Shown here piece after piece: positions 33,941 to 42,366 of a stretch of DNA of 64,000 nucleotides (position 1 is its first letter; every line of letters begins with the position of its first letter). The notes below the pieces were generated by a model. It was not told the origin of the DNA. It saw only the letters and a program-made list of their open reading frames with translations, and searched no databases. This stretch comes from Odoribacter sp. (GTDB taxonomy: Bacteria; Bacteroidota; Bacteroidia; Bacteroidales; Marinifilaceae): positions 1 to 64,000 of the forward strand of contig JAHHTT010000003.1 in the NCBI GenBank assembly GCA_020024465.1, written 5' to 3'. The position numbers and the translations under genes are program-made.

Positions 33941-35116
33941 TTGAATACACTTCAAAAAAATATTAATGCGCTCTATCTCATCAAGGTATCCAAATGGTTC
34001 ACTTTGATTATGCCGATTATTGTCCTGTTTTATGAAAGCAACGGCTTGGGCTTGAAAGAGATTTTTCTTTTAAAAAGCGTTTACTCAATCGTATCGGTAT
34101 CGCTTGATATCCCGACAGGATATCTGGCCGATGCCTGGGGACGGAAAAAATGTCTGCTGACCGGTTGTCTGATAGCTTTCGGAGGATTTGTCACCTACTC
34201 TTTTTCATACACCTTCGCCGCATTTCTACTGGGAGAGATATTATTGGGTATAGGACAGAGTCTCGTTTCAGGTGCAGATTCAGCCCTGCTTTATGATACG
34301 ATGCTTCATTATAAACGTGAGAACGAGTATTTAAAGTATGAAGGGAAAGTGACCATGGTCGGAAACTTCTCGGAAGCCTTTGCCGGTATTTTCGGCGGAC
34401 TTCTCGCAGCTACATCCCTCCGTCTGCCATTCTATTGCCAGGCAGGCATTGCATTTATCGGAATACCGGCAGCCCTGGCACTGAAAGAATTCAATGCACA
34501 AGTACATATAGTCAATCCGGTTAGAAATATCCTGCATATTCTGCATTATTCATTGGTGGAAAACAAAAGTCTGCGGTATGATATCCTATTTTCAGGCATC
34601 ATCGGAGCCTCTACCCTCACGATGGCCTGGTTTGTACAACCCGTATTAATGTACATTGACCTTCCGACCGGATTATTCGGCATCGTATGGACGGTGCTGA
34701 ATTTAGTGGTGGGCATTGCAGCCTTATATTCGGATGCTTTAAGTGCCCGTATAGGAGAAAACCGGACTTATACCATCATTCTTGTGTTCATTACAGGCGG
34801 CTATATCGCGACCTCATTGAATCTCACCTATGCAGCTTTAGGTATTCTGTTTTTGTTTTATATCATCCGCGGATTTGCCACTCCTATATTAAAAGGATAT
34901 ATCAACCGCCAGACATTTTCGGAAATGCGGGCAACCGTGCTATCTATCAGAAATTTCATCATCCGGCTCATATTCGCAGTCATGGCTCCTTTCATCGGTT
35001 GGCTGAACGACTGTTTTTCACTGGCATTTGCCCTGCAAATCACAGCCCTGATTATCTTTATTCCCGGATTGTTTTTCCTGATATTGCAATGGCGAGAAAA
35101 AGAGTCTACACACTAG
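33941..35116 (+). CDS. Major facilitator superfamily transporter
   Basis: 391 residues, about 11-12 membrane segments. The start is a TTG; the next in-frame ATG would remove the first helix (WFTLIMPIIVLFYESNGL), and a promoter box lies 23 bp upstream, so TTG use is likely. The MFS loop 2-3 motif appears as GYLADAWGRKKCL near 62-75. Helices alternate through GFVTYSFSYTFAAFLLGEILLGIGQSLV and the second half starts near 205. LFGIVWTVLNLVVGIAALYSDALSARIG is the second-half loop motif. The substrate cannot be told. It is immediately upstream of the thiamine promoter and riboswitch but is not under their control. Confidence 0.85.
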   Translation: MNTLQKNINALYLIKVSKWFTLIMPIIVLFYESNGLGLKEIFLLKSVYSIVSVSLDIPTGYLADAWGRKKCLLTGCLIAFGGFVTYSFSYTFAAFLLGEILLGIGQSLVSGADSALLYDTMLHYKRENEYLKYEGKVTMVGNFSEAFAGIFGGLLAATSLRLPFYCQAGIAFIGIPAALALKEFNAQVHIVNPVRNILHILHYSLVENKSLRYDILFSGIIGASTLTMAWFVQPVLMYIDLPTGLFGIVWTVLNLVVGIAALYSDALSARIGENRTYTIILVFITGGYIATSLNLTYAALGILFLFYIIRGFATPILKGYINRQTFSEMRATVLSIRNFIIRLIFAVMAPFIGWLNDCFSLAFALQITALIIFIPGLFFLILQWREKESTH

Positions 35117-35128
35117 AATATTTTTTAC

Positions 35129-35159
35129 TTGGAATATTCAACATTTCTGTTTATCTTTG
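35129..35159 (+). promoter_or_regulatory. Promoter of the thiamine operon
   Basis: TTG at 35129-35131, exactly 20 bp, TATCTTTG at 35152-35159; the transcript should start about 35166, just ahead of the TPP riboswitch. Confidence 0.75.
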
Positions 35160-35173
35160 TTACGGATTTAATC

Positions 35174-35246
35174 AAAAGGGGTGCCTTAAGATAACGGGCT
35201 GAGATCATACCCTATAACCTGATCCGGGTAATGCCGGCGTAGGGAA
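35174..35246 (+). promoter_or_regulatory. TPP riboswitch (THI element)
   Basis: The conserved blocks are all present in order: GGGGTGCC at 35178-35185, GGGCTGAGAT at 35197-35206, ATACCC, AACCTGATCCGGGTAATGCC at 35216-35235 and GGCGTAGGGA ending at 35245. This is the thi-box that binds thiamine pyrophosphate and represses downstream genes. About 78 nt separate it from thiS with no clear T-tailed hairpin, so control at translation initiation is more likely than termination (inference). Confidence 0.96.
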
Positions 35247-35324
35247 AAAAGAGTAACCGTTCCGATATACCGTCATCTGTTTATGCTCCCTTGGATAATC
35301 TGTTTAACCAAACTGGAAAAAATC

Positions 35325-35525
35325 ATGCAAATATTCATCAATGACACTCCAAGCGAGTGTCCGGAAAACACCACCATTACCCAACTGCTGCTTCTACAAG
35401 GGATACAAGCAGTCAATATTGCAGTGGCAGTCAACGATTCTGTGGTTTCCAAAACAAACTGGGACAACACTGTAATCTGTGACGGCAGCCGTATCATCAT
35501 CATTAAAGCCGTCCAAGGCGGCTAA
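35325..35525 (+). CDS. thiS: Sulfur carrier protein ThiS
   Basis: 66 residues, ubiquitin-like sulfur carrier; its C-terminal Gly is adenylated by ThiF and converted to a thiocarboxylate that gives sulfur to the thiazole. Ends KAVQGG, the diagnostic diglycine. The ATG at 35325 is chosen over the open frame from 35283 because MQIFIND begins the beta-grasp fold and is preceded by GGAAAAAA. Residues AVNIAVAVNDSVV and IIIIKAVQGG are standard. First gene of the riboswitch-controlled operon, 35 nt before thiC. Confidence 0.93.
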   Translation: MQIFINDTPSECPENTTITQLLLLQGIQAVNIAVAVNDSVVSKTNWDNTVICDGSRIIIIKAVQGG

Positions 35526-35560
35526 ATCATTCAATCTGTAATTTCTTAAATAAATATACT

Positions 35561-37315
35561 ATGGAAAAATTCAGTGTTACTGCAGGACCTCTACCCGGTT
35601 CTGAAAAGATTTACGTAACCGGTTTACGTACTGATATACGCGTCCCTATGCGAAAGATCAAAATGTCGCCGACGGTCGATGAAGACGGTAATAAAATGGA
35701 AAATGAAGACGTCATCGTTTACGATACCTCCGGTCCGTATACAGATCCGGCCTATACCGTAGATTTACAGAAAGGCTTGCCTAAACTTCGAGAGAATTGG
35801 ATAGAAGAGCGCCAAGATACTGTAAAACTGGAAGGTCTAAGTTCAGAGTATGGTCGTATGCGCCAGGCTGACCCATCACTTGACCCTTTACGCTTCGAGC
35901 ATGTAAATACAACGCCCCGCATAGCCCGCGAAGGCAAACAGGTCACTCAATTATATTATGCCCGCCAGGGTATTGTCACTCCCGAAATGGAATATATCGC
36001 TATCCGTGAAAATCAGCTGGCAGACCAAATCCGTGAAAAATACAAAAAAGAAAAAGGAGACTCTTTCGGAGCTCACATACCGGACTATATTACTCCGGAA
36101 TTCGTCCGAGATGAAGTGGCAGCCGGACGTGCCATTATTCCTTCAAATATCAACCATCCGGAATGCGAACCGATGATTATCGGCCGTAACTTTTTGGTAA
36201 AAATCAATGCCAATATCGGAAATTCACCTGTCACCTCCTCAATTGCCGAAGAGGTAGAAAAAGCGGTCTGGGCCTTCCGCTGGGGAGCCGACACCATAAT
36301 GGATCTCTCTACAGGCAAGAATATCCACGAAACCCGAGAATGGATTATCCGCAATTCACCTGTACCGGTAGGCACTGTACCTTTATATCAAACACTGGAA
36401 AAAGTGGGCGGAGATGTAGAAAAACTGAATTGGGAAATATTCCGTGATACGTTGATAGAACAGGCAGAACAGGGAGTTGACTATTTCACTATCCATGCAG
36501 GATTACGCTGGAAGCATGTACCCCTTACACTGAAACGTCTGACCGGTATTGTTTCCCGGGGAGGTTCGATCATGGCTCATTGGTGTACAACCCACAAACA
36601 GGAAAGCTTCATTTACGAACACTTTGAAGAGATTTGCGAAATTCTGGCAAAATATGACGTAGGAATCTCTTTAGGGGACGGATTACGTCCGGGGTGCATT
36701 GCCGATGCCAATGATTCCGCACAAATAGAAGAGCTGAAGACTTTAGGCGAACTTTGCGAAATTGCGTGGAAATACAATGTACAAGCCATTATCGAAGGTC
36801 CGGGACACGTGCCTATGCACAAAATCAAAGAAAACATGGACCTGCAGTTGAAATACTGCCACGAAGCACCGTTCTACACCCTCGGTCCCTTGGTGACAGA
36901 CGTTGCTCCAGGATATGACCACATTACTTCTGCCATCGGAGGTGCCATGATCGGCTGGTTTGGAACTGCCATGCTGTGCTATGTGACCCAGAAGGAACAT
37001 CTCGGCCTGCCGAACCGTGACGATGTAAAAGAAGGAGTTATCACTTTCAAACTGGCAGCCCATGCCGCAGACCTTGCCAAAGGACATCCGGCGGCTTATT
37101 TCCGTGATTATGCAATGAGTAAAGCCCGTTTTGAATTCAGATGGAAGGATCAGTTCCATTTAGCTCTGGACTCTGAGAAAGCCATCAAATTCCACGACGA
37201 AACCTTACCTGACGAAGGACATAAGGAAGCGCATTTCTGCTCCATGTGCGGCGAACATTTCTGTTCCATGCGCGCCAGCAAAAAATTGCGAGAAAAAATT
37301 AACAAAAAAGAATAG
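35561..37315 (+). CDS. thiC: Phosphomethylpyrimidine synthase
   Basis: Radical SAM enzyme that rearranges aminoimidazole ribotide into HMP phosphate; 584 residues. Typical blocks are YVTGLRTDIRVPMRKI near 18, GIVTPEMEYIAIRENQ, NINHPECEPMIIGRNFLVKINANIGNSPV, TIMDLSTGKNIHETREWI, ISLGDGLRPGCIADAND and VAPGYDHITSAIGGA. The C-terminal cluster motif CSMCGEHFCSM (Cx2Cx4C) binds the [4Fe-4S] cluster. It is 35 nt after thiS and 26 nt before the fusion gene, clearly one operon. Confidence 0.97.
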   Translation: MEKFSVTAGPLPGSEKIYVTGLRTDIRVPMRKIKMSPTVDEDGNKMENEDVIVYDTSGPYTDPAYTVDLQKGLPKLRENWIEERQDTVKLEGLSSEYGRMRQADPSLDPLRFEHVNTTPRIAREGKQVTQLYYARQGIVTPEMEYIAIRENQLADQIREKYKKEKGDSFGAHIPDYITPEFVRDEVAAGRAIIPSNINHPECEPMIIGRNFLVKINANIGNSPVTSSIAEEVEKAVWAFRWGADTIMDLSTGKNIHETREWIIRNSPVPVGTVPLYQTLEKVGGDVEKLNWEIFRDTLIEQAEQGVDYFTIHAGLRWKHVPLTLKRLTGIVSRGGSIMAHWCTTHKQESFIYEHFEEICEILAKYDVGISLGDGLRPGCIADANDSAQIEELKTLGELCEIAWKYNVQAIIEGPGHVPMHKIKENMDLQLKYCHEAPFYTLGPLVTDVAPGYDHITSAIGGAMIGWFGTAMLCYVTQKEHLGLPNRDDVKEGVITFKLAAHAADLAKGHPAAYFRDYAMSKARFEFRWKDQFHLALDSEKAIKFHDETLPDEGHKEAHFCSMCGEHFCSMRASKKLREKINKKE

Positions 37316-37341
37316 CTTATCCGGTTATTCAGTAACTTGAT

Positions 37342-39303
37342 ATGAAAGTTATTGTCATTACATCTCCTGAAAAAGTGGAAGACGAAACAGTGGTGTGTAA
37401 CCTTCTGTTCTCCAAAGGATTAGAAATACTGCATCTGCGAAAACCAGATGCAGATACTTCTGTCTATGAGGATTTTATCCGTCGGATAGAGCCACACTAC
37501 CGCAGTCGAATCGTTGTGCATGACCATTACCATTTGGCGATGCAATATCACTTGCGGGGGATTCATCTGAAATCAGGACAGGCAACCCGCTACCGTGAGT
37601 TTGCCGATCTGAAAATCAGCATTTCGTGTCATAGCATCAAAGAAATAGAAGCGCTGCCTTTTCAGGCAGAATATTGTTTTCTCAGTCCTATATTCGACAG
37701 TATTTCCAAACCAGGCTATCAAAGCCATTTTGAAAAGCTGCCAAATCTGTCTGGAATAAATATCCCTGTTATAGCACTCGGAGGTATCACTCCAGAAAGA
37801 TTAGACCTGTGCCGAACCGCCGGTTTTAGCGGTATCGCAGTACTAGGATATCTTTGGGAATGTCCGGAGGAAGCCTCCAGCCGTTTTATCCGGCTGAATA
37901 CTCCATTTGTGCTGAGTATTGCCGGTTTTGACCCTTCGTCAGGAGCCGGAGTAACTGCCGACCTGAAGACCATTGAAGCCAATGAATGCTATGGAATGGG
38001 GGTCTGTACCTCTGTCACCTTTCAAAACGAGGATACATATAGTGGTACCCACTGGATGACTCTGGAAGAAATTATCCGCCAGTGCGAACTTCTCTTCCAA
38101 CATCACCGACCTGAATTTATCAAAATCGGTCTGATACAGAATTTTGATATACTATACCAACTTATTATTTGGCTCAAGAAACAAATCCCTGATGTGAAAA
38201 TCATTTGGGATCCTATTCTGAAAGCCAGTACCGGACATATATTTCATCAAAAGCACCAAAATCACTTGCAGGAAGTATTGGCCTCCATCTTCTTAATCAC
38301 TCCGAATACAGAAGAATTGGACCAACTTTTCGGAGGAAAAATAAATACGGCAAACCTGCAACAAATTGCAGCAGAACACAATGTCAATATTCTTTGGAAA
38401 GGCGGACACAACAAAGGCCCTGTATCTTCCGACCAACTAGTTACACCGGACTCTATCTATTGCTGTTCCGTACAAAAAAGCAAATATACCAAACATGGAA
38501 CCGGTTGTATTCTTTCTTCGGCACTCCTTGCGCACCTTGCCAGAGGAGAGTCACTAGAAGATTCTTGCCGTAAAGCCCAGCTTTATGTATCTCAGACTAT
38601 TGACAGCAATGACAGTCTGTTAGGTTATCATACCCTTAATAAAATGAATACAATAATACTACCCACTCCACGAAATCTTTCAGTGCAGTACATTACAGCA
38701 CCGAAAGATGGTATGTCACTTTGCGAACAGGTTGAAGCCGTATGCCGCGGAGGTATGCGCTGGGTACAACTTCGCATGAAAGGAGCCTCTATTGAGGATT
38801 TCCTGAAAACAGGCCGAATAGTGAAAGAAATATGCCAAAAATATAACGCTTTATTCATTGTCAATGACAATGTAGAAGTGGCACTACAATTGGATGCCAA
38901 TGGAGTCCATCTTGGAAAAGAAGATATGAATCCTTTACAGGCAAAGAAGCTACTAGGAAAAAACAAAATTGTCGGAGCCACCTGCAATACTTGGGAAGAC
39001 ATATTGCTGCGCCAGCAGCAGCAGGTGGATTATATCGGTCTGGGTCCCTATACTTTTACAACAACCAAAGAACGCCTCAGTCCGGTATTAGGATTAGAAG
39101 GATACCGACAGGTATTAAAACAAATGCAGGCAAGTCATATTGACATTCCCGTTTTTGCCATTGGAGGTATTAAAGAAAATGACATTCCTGATTTGATGAA
39201 AACAGGAATCCAAGGGATTGCTCTTTCCGGATTAATAAAAAATAATAACAATATAACTATCAAGACAAAAGAAATAGTCTCTTTAATAGATTCTTTAAAT
39301 TAA
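37342..39303 (+). CDS. TenI-ThiD-ThiE trifunctional fusion protein
   Basis: 653 residues in one frame. Residues 1 to about 185 are a TenI/ThiE-like barrel (EILHLRKPDADTS, VVHDHYHLAMQYHLRGIHL, CFLSPIFDSISKPGYQ, VIALGGITPERL). Residues about 189-432 are HMP-P kinase: LSIAGFDPSSGAGVTADLKT at 191-210, IIWDPILKAS near 287, and KHGTGCILSSAL with catalytic Cys389. Residues about 446-653 are thiamine phosphate synthase: VQLRMKGAS near 475, IVNDNVEVA, GVHLGKEDM near 521, IVGATC, YIGLGPYTFTTTK near 564, and FAIGGI. The first barrel departs from ThiE loops, so tautomerase (TenI) activity is likelier than synthase. A Met at 435 marks the probable joint between ancestral genes. Confidence 0.9.
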   Translation: MKVIVITSPEKVEDETVVCNLLFSKGLEILHLRKPDADTSVYEDFIRRIEPHYRSRIVVHDHYHLAMQYHLRGIHLKSGQATRYREFADLKISISCHSIKEIEALPFQAEYCFLSPIFDSISKPGYQSHFEKLPNLSGINIPVIALGGITPERLDLCRTAGFSGIAVLGYLWECPEEASSRFIRLNTPFVLSIAGFDPSSGAGVTADLKTIEANECYGMGVCTSVTFQNEDTYSGTHWMTLEEIIRQCELLFQHHRPEFIKIGLIQNFDILYQLIIWLKKQIPDVKIIWDPILKASTGHIFHQKHQNHLQEVLASIFLITPNTEELDQLFGGKINTANLQQIAAEHNVNILWKGGHNKGPVSSDQLVTPDSIYCCSVQKSKYTKHGTGCILSSALLAHLARGESLEDSCRKAQLYVSQTIDSNDSLLGYHTLNKMNTIILPTPRNLSVQYITAPKDGMSLCEQVEAVCRGGMRWVQLRMKGASIEDFLKTGRIVKEICQKYNALFIVNDNVEVALQLDANGVHLGKEDMNPLQAKKLLGKNKIVGATCNTWEDILLRQQQQVDYIGLGPYTFTTTKERLSPVLGLEGYRQVLKQMQASHIDIPVFAIGGIKENDIPDLMKTGIQGIALSGLIKNNNNITIKTKEIVSLIDSLN

Positions 39304-39327
39304 GAACAACTCATAAAATCAATTAAT

Positions 39328-40095
39328 ATGAAACCTTTGAAAATAGCAGACAAAACTTTCACCTCACGCCTTTTTACAGGCACAGGCAAATTCGCTTCTA
39401 ATGAAAAAATGCAAGAAGCTATTTCAGCATCCGGCAGCCAGATGGTGACTGTTGCCATGAAACGCATTCGTACAGAGGATAAAAATGATGATATGCTTCA
39501 TCATATCCTGCAACCCGGCATTCAGCTACTTCCCAATACATCCGGAGTACGTGATGCAAAAGAAGCTATTTTTGCCGCACAATTAGCACGCGAAGCATTT
39601 GGAACCAACTGGCTAAAACTTGAAATACATCCGGATCCCCGCTATCTGCTACCTGATCCGATAGAAACATTGAAAGCAACAGAAGAACTGGCCAGGATGG
39701 GCTTCATTGTGCTTCCGTATTGCCAGGCAGACCCCGTATTATGCAAACGGTTGGAAAATGCAGGAGCTGCTACAGTGATGCCTTTGGGGGCTCCAATCGG
39801 TACAAATCAGGGATTACAGACACGGGAATTTCTTCGTATCATCATTGAACAAAGTAATATTCCTGTTGTTGTAGATGCAGGAATCGGAGCACCAAGTCAT
39901 GCAGCAGAGGCGATGGAGATGGGCGCAGATGCGGTATTGGTGAATACAGCCATAGCCGTCGCAGGTAATCCCACCCAAATGGCTATTGCTTTCAAGATTG
40001 CTGTTGAAGCAGGTCGCATGGCTTACGAAGCCGGACTGGCAGGTAGAAGTTACACAGCTGAAGCCAGCAGTCCATTAACTTCATTTTTAGGATAA
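39328..40095 (+). CDS. thiG: Thiazole synthase
   Basis: 255 residues. Forms the thiazole phosphate ring from deoxyxylulose 5-phosphate, dehydroglycine and ThiS thiocarboxylate. Visible are KTFTSRLFTGTGKFASNE, VAMKRI, LLPNTSGVRDAKEA, NWLKLEIHPDPRYLLPDP (Lys forms the imine), VMPLGAPIGTNQGLQ, VVDAGIGAPSHAAEAMEMGADAVLVNTAIAVAGNP, and the end AEASSPLTSFLG. It lies 24 nt after the fusion gene, in the same operon. Confidence 0.97.
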   Translation: MKPLKIADKTFTSRLFTGTGKFASNEKMQEAISASGSQMVTVAMKRIRTEDKNDDMLHHILQPGIQLLPNTSGVRDAKEAIFAAQLAREAFGTNWLKLEIHPDPRYLLPDPIETLKATEELARMGFIVLPYCQADPVLCKRLENAGAATVMPLGAPIGTNQGLQTREFLRIIIEQSNIPVVVDAGIGAPSHAAEAMEMGADAVLVNTAIAVAGNPTQMAIAFKIAVEAGRMAYEAGLAGRSYTAEASSPLTSFLG

Positions 40096-40124
40096 ATGAT
40101 TAAAACCGAGAGAAAAAATACAAT

Positions 40125-41231
40125 ATGTTTTCAGAAGAATTAAACCAATATTCTTGGGACGACACAACCAAACAAATCTATTCCAAAACTGCTGCAGACG
40201 TTGAAATAGCTTTAGGAAAAAGCCATCCGGATATAGATGACTTCATGGCTCTTGTATCACCAGCGGCCGCTAAATATCTTGAACCGATGGCAGTTTTGAG
40301 TCAAAAATACACCTTACAACGCTTCGGTAAAACGATGTCGATGTATATTCCACTTTATATTACCAACTCATGTACCAACTTTTGTGTTTACTGCGGTTTC
40401 AACCATAACAACCCTTTCCAACGCACGATTCTGACAGAAGAAGAAATACTGAATGAACTTCATGCGATCAAGAAGCTCGGTAATTTTGAGAACTTACTGA
40501 TAGTTACCGGTGAAAATCCCAAAGATGCCGGAGTTGACTATCTGGAAAGGGCCTTACAATTGGCACACCCGCTATTTTCTAATCTTACAATTGAAGTAAT
40601 GCCACTTAAAGCAGATGAATATGAACGACTTACACATGTCGGTCTTCATGGGGTAGTATGCTTTCAAGAAACCTATAACCGTGCCCGCTACAACGTCTAT
40701 CATCCCAAAGGAATGAAATCCAAATTTGAATGGCGCTTGAATGGATTTGACCGCATGGGACAAGCCAATGTGCACAAAATCGGCATGGGAGTTCTAATCG
40801 GTCTTGAAGATTGGCGCACAGACGTTACCATGATGGCCCGTCATTTACGCTATCTTCAACGTACATACTGGCAAACCAAGTATAGCGTCAACTTTCCACG
40901 TATGCGCCCATCTGAAGGACATTTTCAACCCAATGTCATATTGGAAGATCGCGAACTGGCACAATTGATTTTCGCTTTCCGCATCTTTGACCACGATGTT
41001 GACATTTCCATTTCTACACGCGAAAGTTCTAATTTCCGAGACAATATCATGTCTTTGGGAGTTACATCCATGAGTGCCGGCTCAAAGACAGAACCAGGAG
41101 GCTATTGCACACACCCGCAGGCATTGGAACAATTCCACATCAGTGACGAACGTACTCCTGCAGAAGTAGCAACAGCCATTCAGGCAAGAGGTTATGAACC
41201 GGTATGGAAAGACTGGGACTATTGGCTATAA
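40125..41231 (+). CDS. thiH: 2-iminoacetate (dehydroglycine) synthase
   Basis: Radical SAM enzyme cleaving tyrosine to p-cresol and dehydroglycine, the nitrogen source of the thiazole in anaerobes; 368 residues. The cluster motif is CTNFCVYCGF (Cx3Cx2C) at about 86-95. Later blocks NHNNPFQRTILTEEE, VTGENPKDAGVDYLERA, and FPRMRPSEGHFQPN match ThiH. The presence of ThiH and not glycine oxidase (ThiO) fits an anaerobe. It is 29 nt after thiG and 20 nt before thiF. Confidence 0.96.
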   Translation: MFSEELNQYSWDDTTKQIYSKTAADVEIALGKSHPDIDDFMALVSPAAAKYLEPMAVLSQKYTLQRFGKTMSMYIPLYITNSCTNFCVYCGFNHNNPFQRTILTEEEILNELHAIKKLGNFENLLIVTGENPKDAGVDYLERALQLAHPLFSNLTIEVMPLKADEYERLTHVGLHGVVCFQETYNRARYNVYHPKGMKSKFEWRLNGFDRMGQANVHKIGMGVLIGLEDWRTDVTMMARHLRYLQRTYWQTKYSVNFPRMRPSEGHFQPNVILEDRELAQLIFAFRIFDHDVDISISTRESSNFRDNIMSLGVTSMSAGSKTEPGGYCTHPQALEQFHISDERTPAEVATAIQARGYEPVWKDWDYWL

Positions 41232-41251
41232 CTTCAAAGAATTAGGCAGAT

Positions 41252-41971
41252 ATGGAATATATAACGGAAGAACGATATGCACGTCACATCATTTTAAAAG
41301 AAGTAGGTGAAAAAGGCCAGAAAATGATATGTAATGCCAAAGTATTAGTTGTAGGTGCCGGAGGCTTAGGTTCTCCGGTCCTACTTTATCTGAGTGCAGC
41401 AGGAGTAGGCAATATCGGAATTATGGACAATGATATTGTATCAGAAAGCAATCTACAACGACAGATACTCTATGACTCTAATTGCATTGGAAAACCTAAA
41501 GTTGAAATTGCAACTCGCAAATTACAGGCTCTGAATCCAATGTGTCATATCCATGCGATACAAGAACGCCTGACACAATCCAATGCAAAGTACATTATAG
41601 CCAATTATGATGTAGTTGTAGACGCAACTGATAATCTACTCTCCCGCTATGTTATCAATGATGCATGTGTCAGTACCGGCAAGCCTTTCGTTTATGGCAG
41701 TATTTGCGAATTTAAAGGTCAAATTTCCGTTTTTAATTATAAAGGCAGTCCCACTTACCGTGACCTTTACCCTTATCATAATGAAGTGGCTAATTTTTAC
41801 CAACCATTGGGAGTAATTGGAGCTTTACCAGGCGTTGTCGGCTCCATACAAGCATCAGAAACGATTAAAATCATTTTGGACAGAGAAGATACTATGGCCG
41901 GAAAATTACTGCTTATAGACCTTTTAGAAGGTTCCTTCCATACGTTCAAAATAAATAAAGCCGAAAATTAA
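41252..41971 (+). CDS. thiF: ThiF/MoeB/HesA-family adenylyltransferase
   Basis: 239 residues. Adenylates the ThiS C-terminus; last gene of the operon. The nucleotide loop is VLVVGAGGLGSPVLLYLSAAG at about 31-51, then IGIMDNDIVSESNLQRQILY with the essential Asp and Arg, VVVDATDN near 124, and GVIGALPGVVGSIQASETIK near 190. The two CxxC zinc motifs found in E. coli ThiF (one after the CYR block and one at the C-terminus) are missing: the corresponding stretch reads GSPTYRDLYPYH. This is a zinc-less variant, and the same form may be common in Bacteroidota. Family assignment is firm; ThiF role comes from operon context. Confidence 0.92.
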   Translation: MEYITEERYARHIILKEVGEKGQKMICNAKVLVVGAGGLGSPVLLYLSAAGVGNIGIMDNDIVSESNLQRQILYDSNCIGKPKVEIATRKLQALNPMCHIHAIQERLTQSNAKYIIANYDVVVDATDNLLSRYVINDACVSTGKPFVYGSICEFKGQISVFNYKGSPTYRDLYPYHNEVANFYQPLGVIGALPGVVGSIQASETIKIILDREDTMAGKLLLIDLLEGSFHTFKINKAEN

Positions 41972-42016
41972 ATCATACAAAACGGAGAGAAGGGAACTCT
42001 CCGTTTTGTATGATTT
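41970..42016 (+). terminator. Thiamine operon terminator
   Basis: Stem AAATCATACAAAACGGAGAG / CTCTCCGTTTTGTATGATTT, 20 perfect bp with loop AAGGGAA; starts inside the thiF stop codon. Tail is AAAT and only weakly T-rich. Confidence 0.85.
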
Positions 42017-42314
42017 AAATTATCATGACTTCAAGCAATACCGTCCGTTATCCGTAAGAATCAAAGCCTATGGAGACAACGATTCATGAAACTAAAAACT
42101 ATAAATTTCTCTACAATATCACATTTTCACTAAAGCTTTTCATACATATCTAACTAGTTCCATCGTTTCATCTTTTCTGCAAAGAGAACAAAATATAACC
42201 AAATATATCAAGTTCTTAATGGTTCATTTGGTGCTATTCAGCAAAAAACGCCATCCTTCCTCTATGTTATCTTTGCATTCAATTCTCTATTAACCAATGA
42301 ATTATGACATAAAA
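42017..42314. other. AT-rich intergenic gap with one promoter-like box
   Basis: Between the thi terminator and the terminator of the sulfur fusion gene there is no believable protein gene. One box TATCTTTG at 42268-42275 (plus strand) fits the -7 consensus. A 9-codon frame starting at 42297 runs into the following hairpin. I see no clear -33 element and treat it as unproven. Confidence 0.4.
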
Positions 42315-42341
42315 TCGGTCGAATAAATTTTATTCGACCGA
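42315..42341 (-). terminator. Terminator of the sulfur-fusion gene
   Basis: Nearly perfect palindrome TCGGTCGAATAAA / TTTATTCGACCGA around one central T, followed on the minus strand by TTTTATG. It lies 26 bp after the stop of the minus-strand gene. Confidence 0.75.
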
Positions 42342-42366
42342 AACATAAATAAAAGTTATCAAATTA

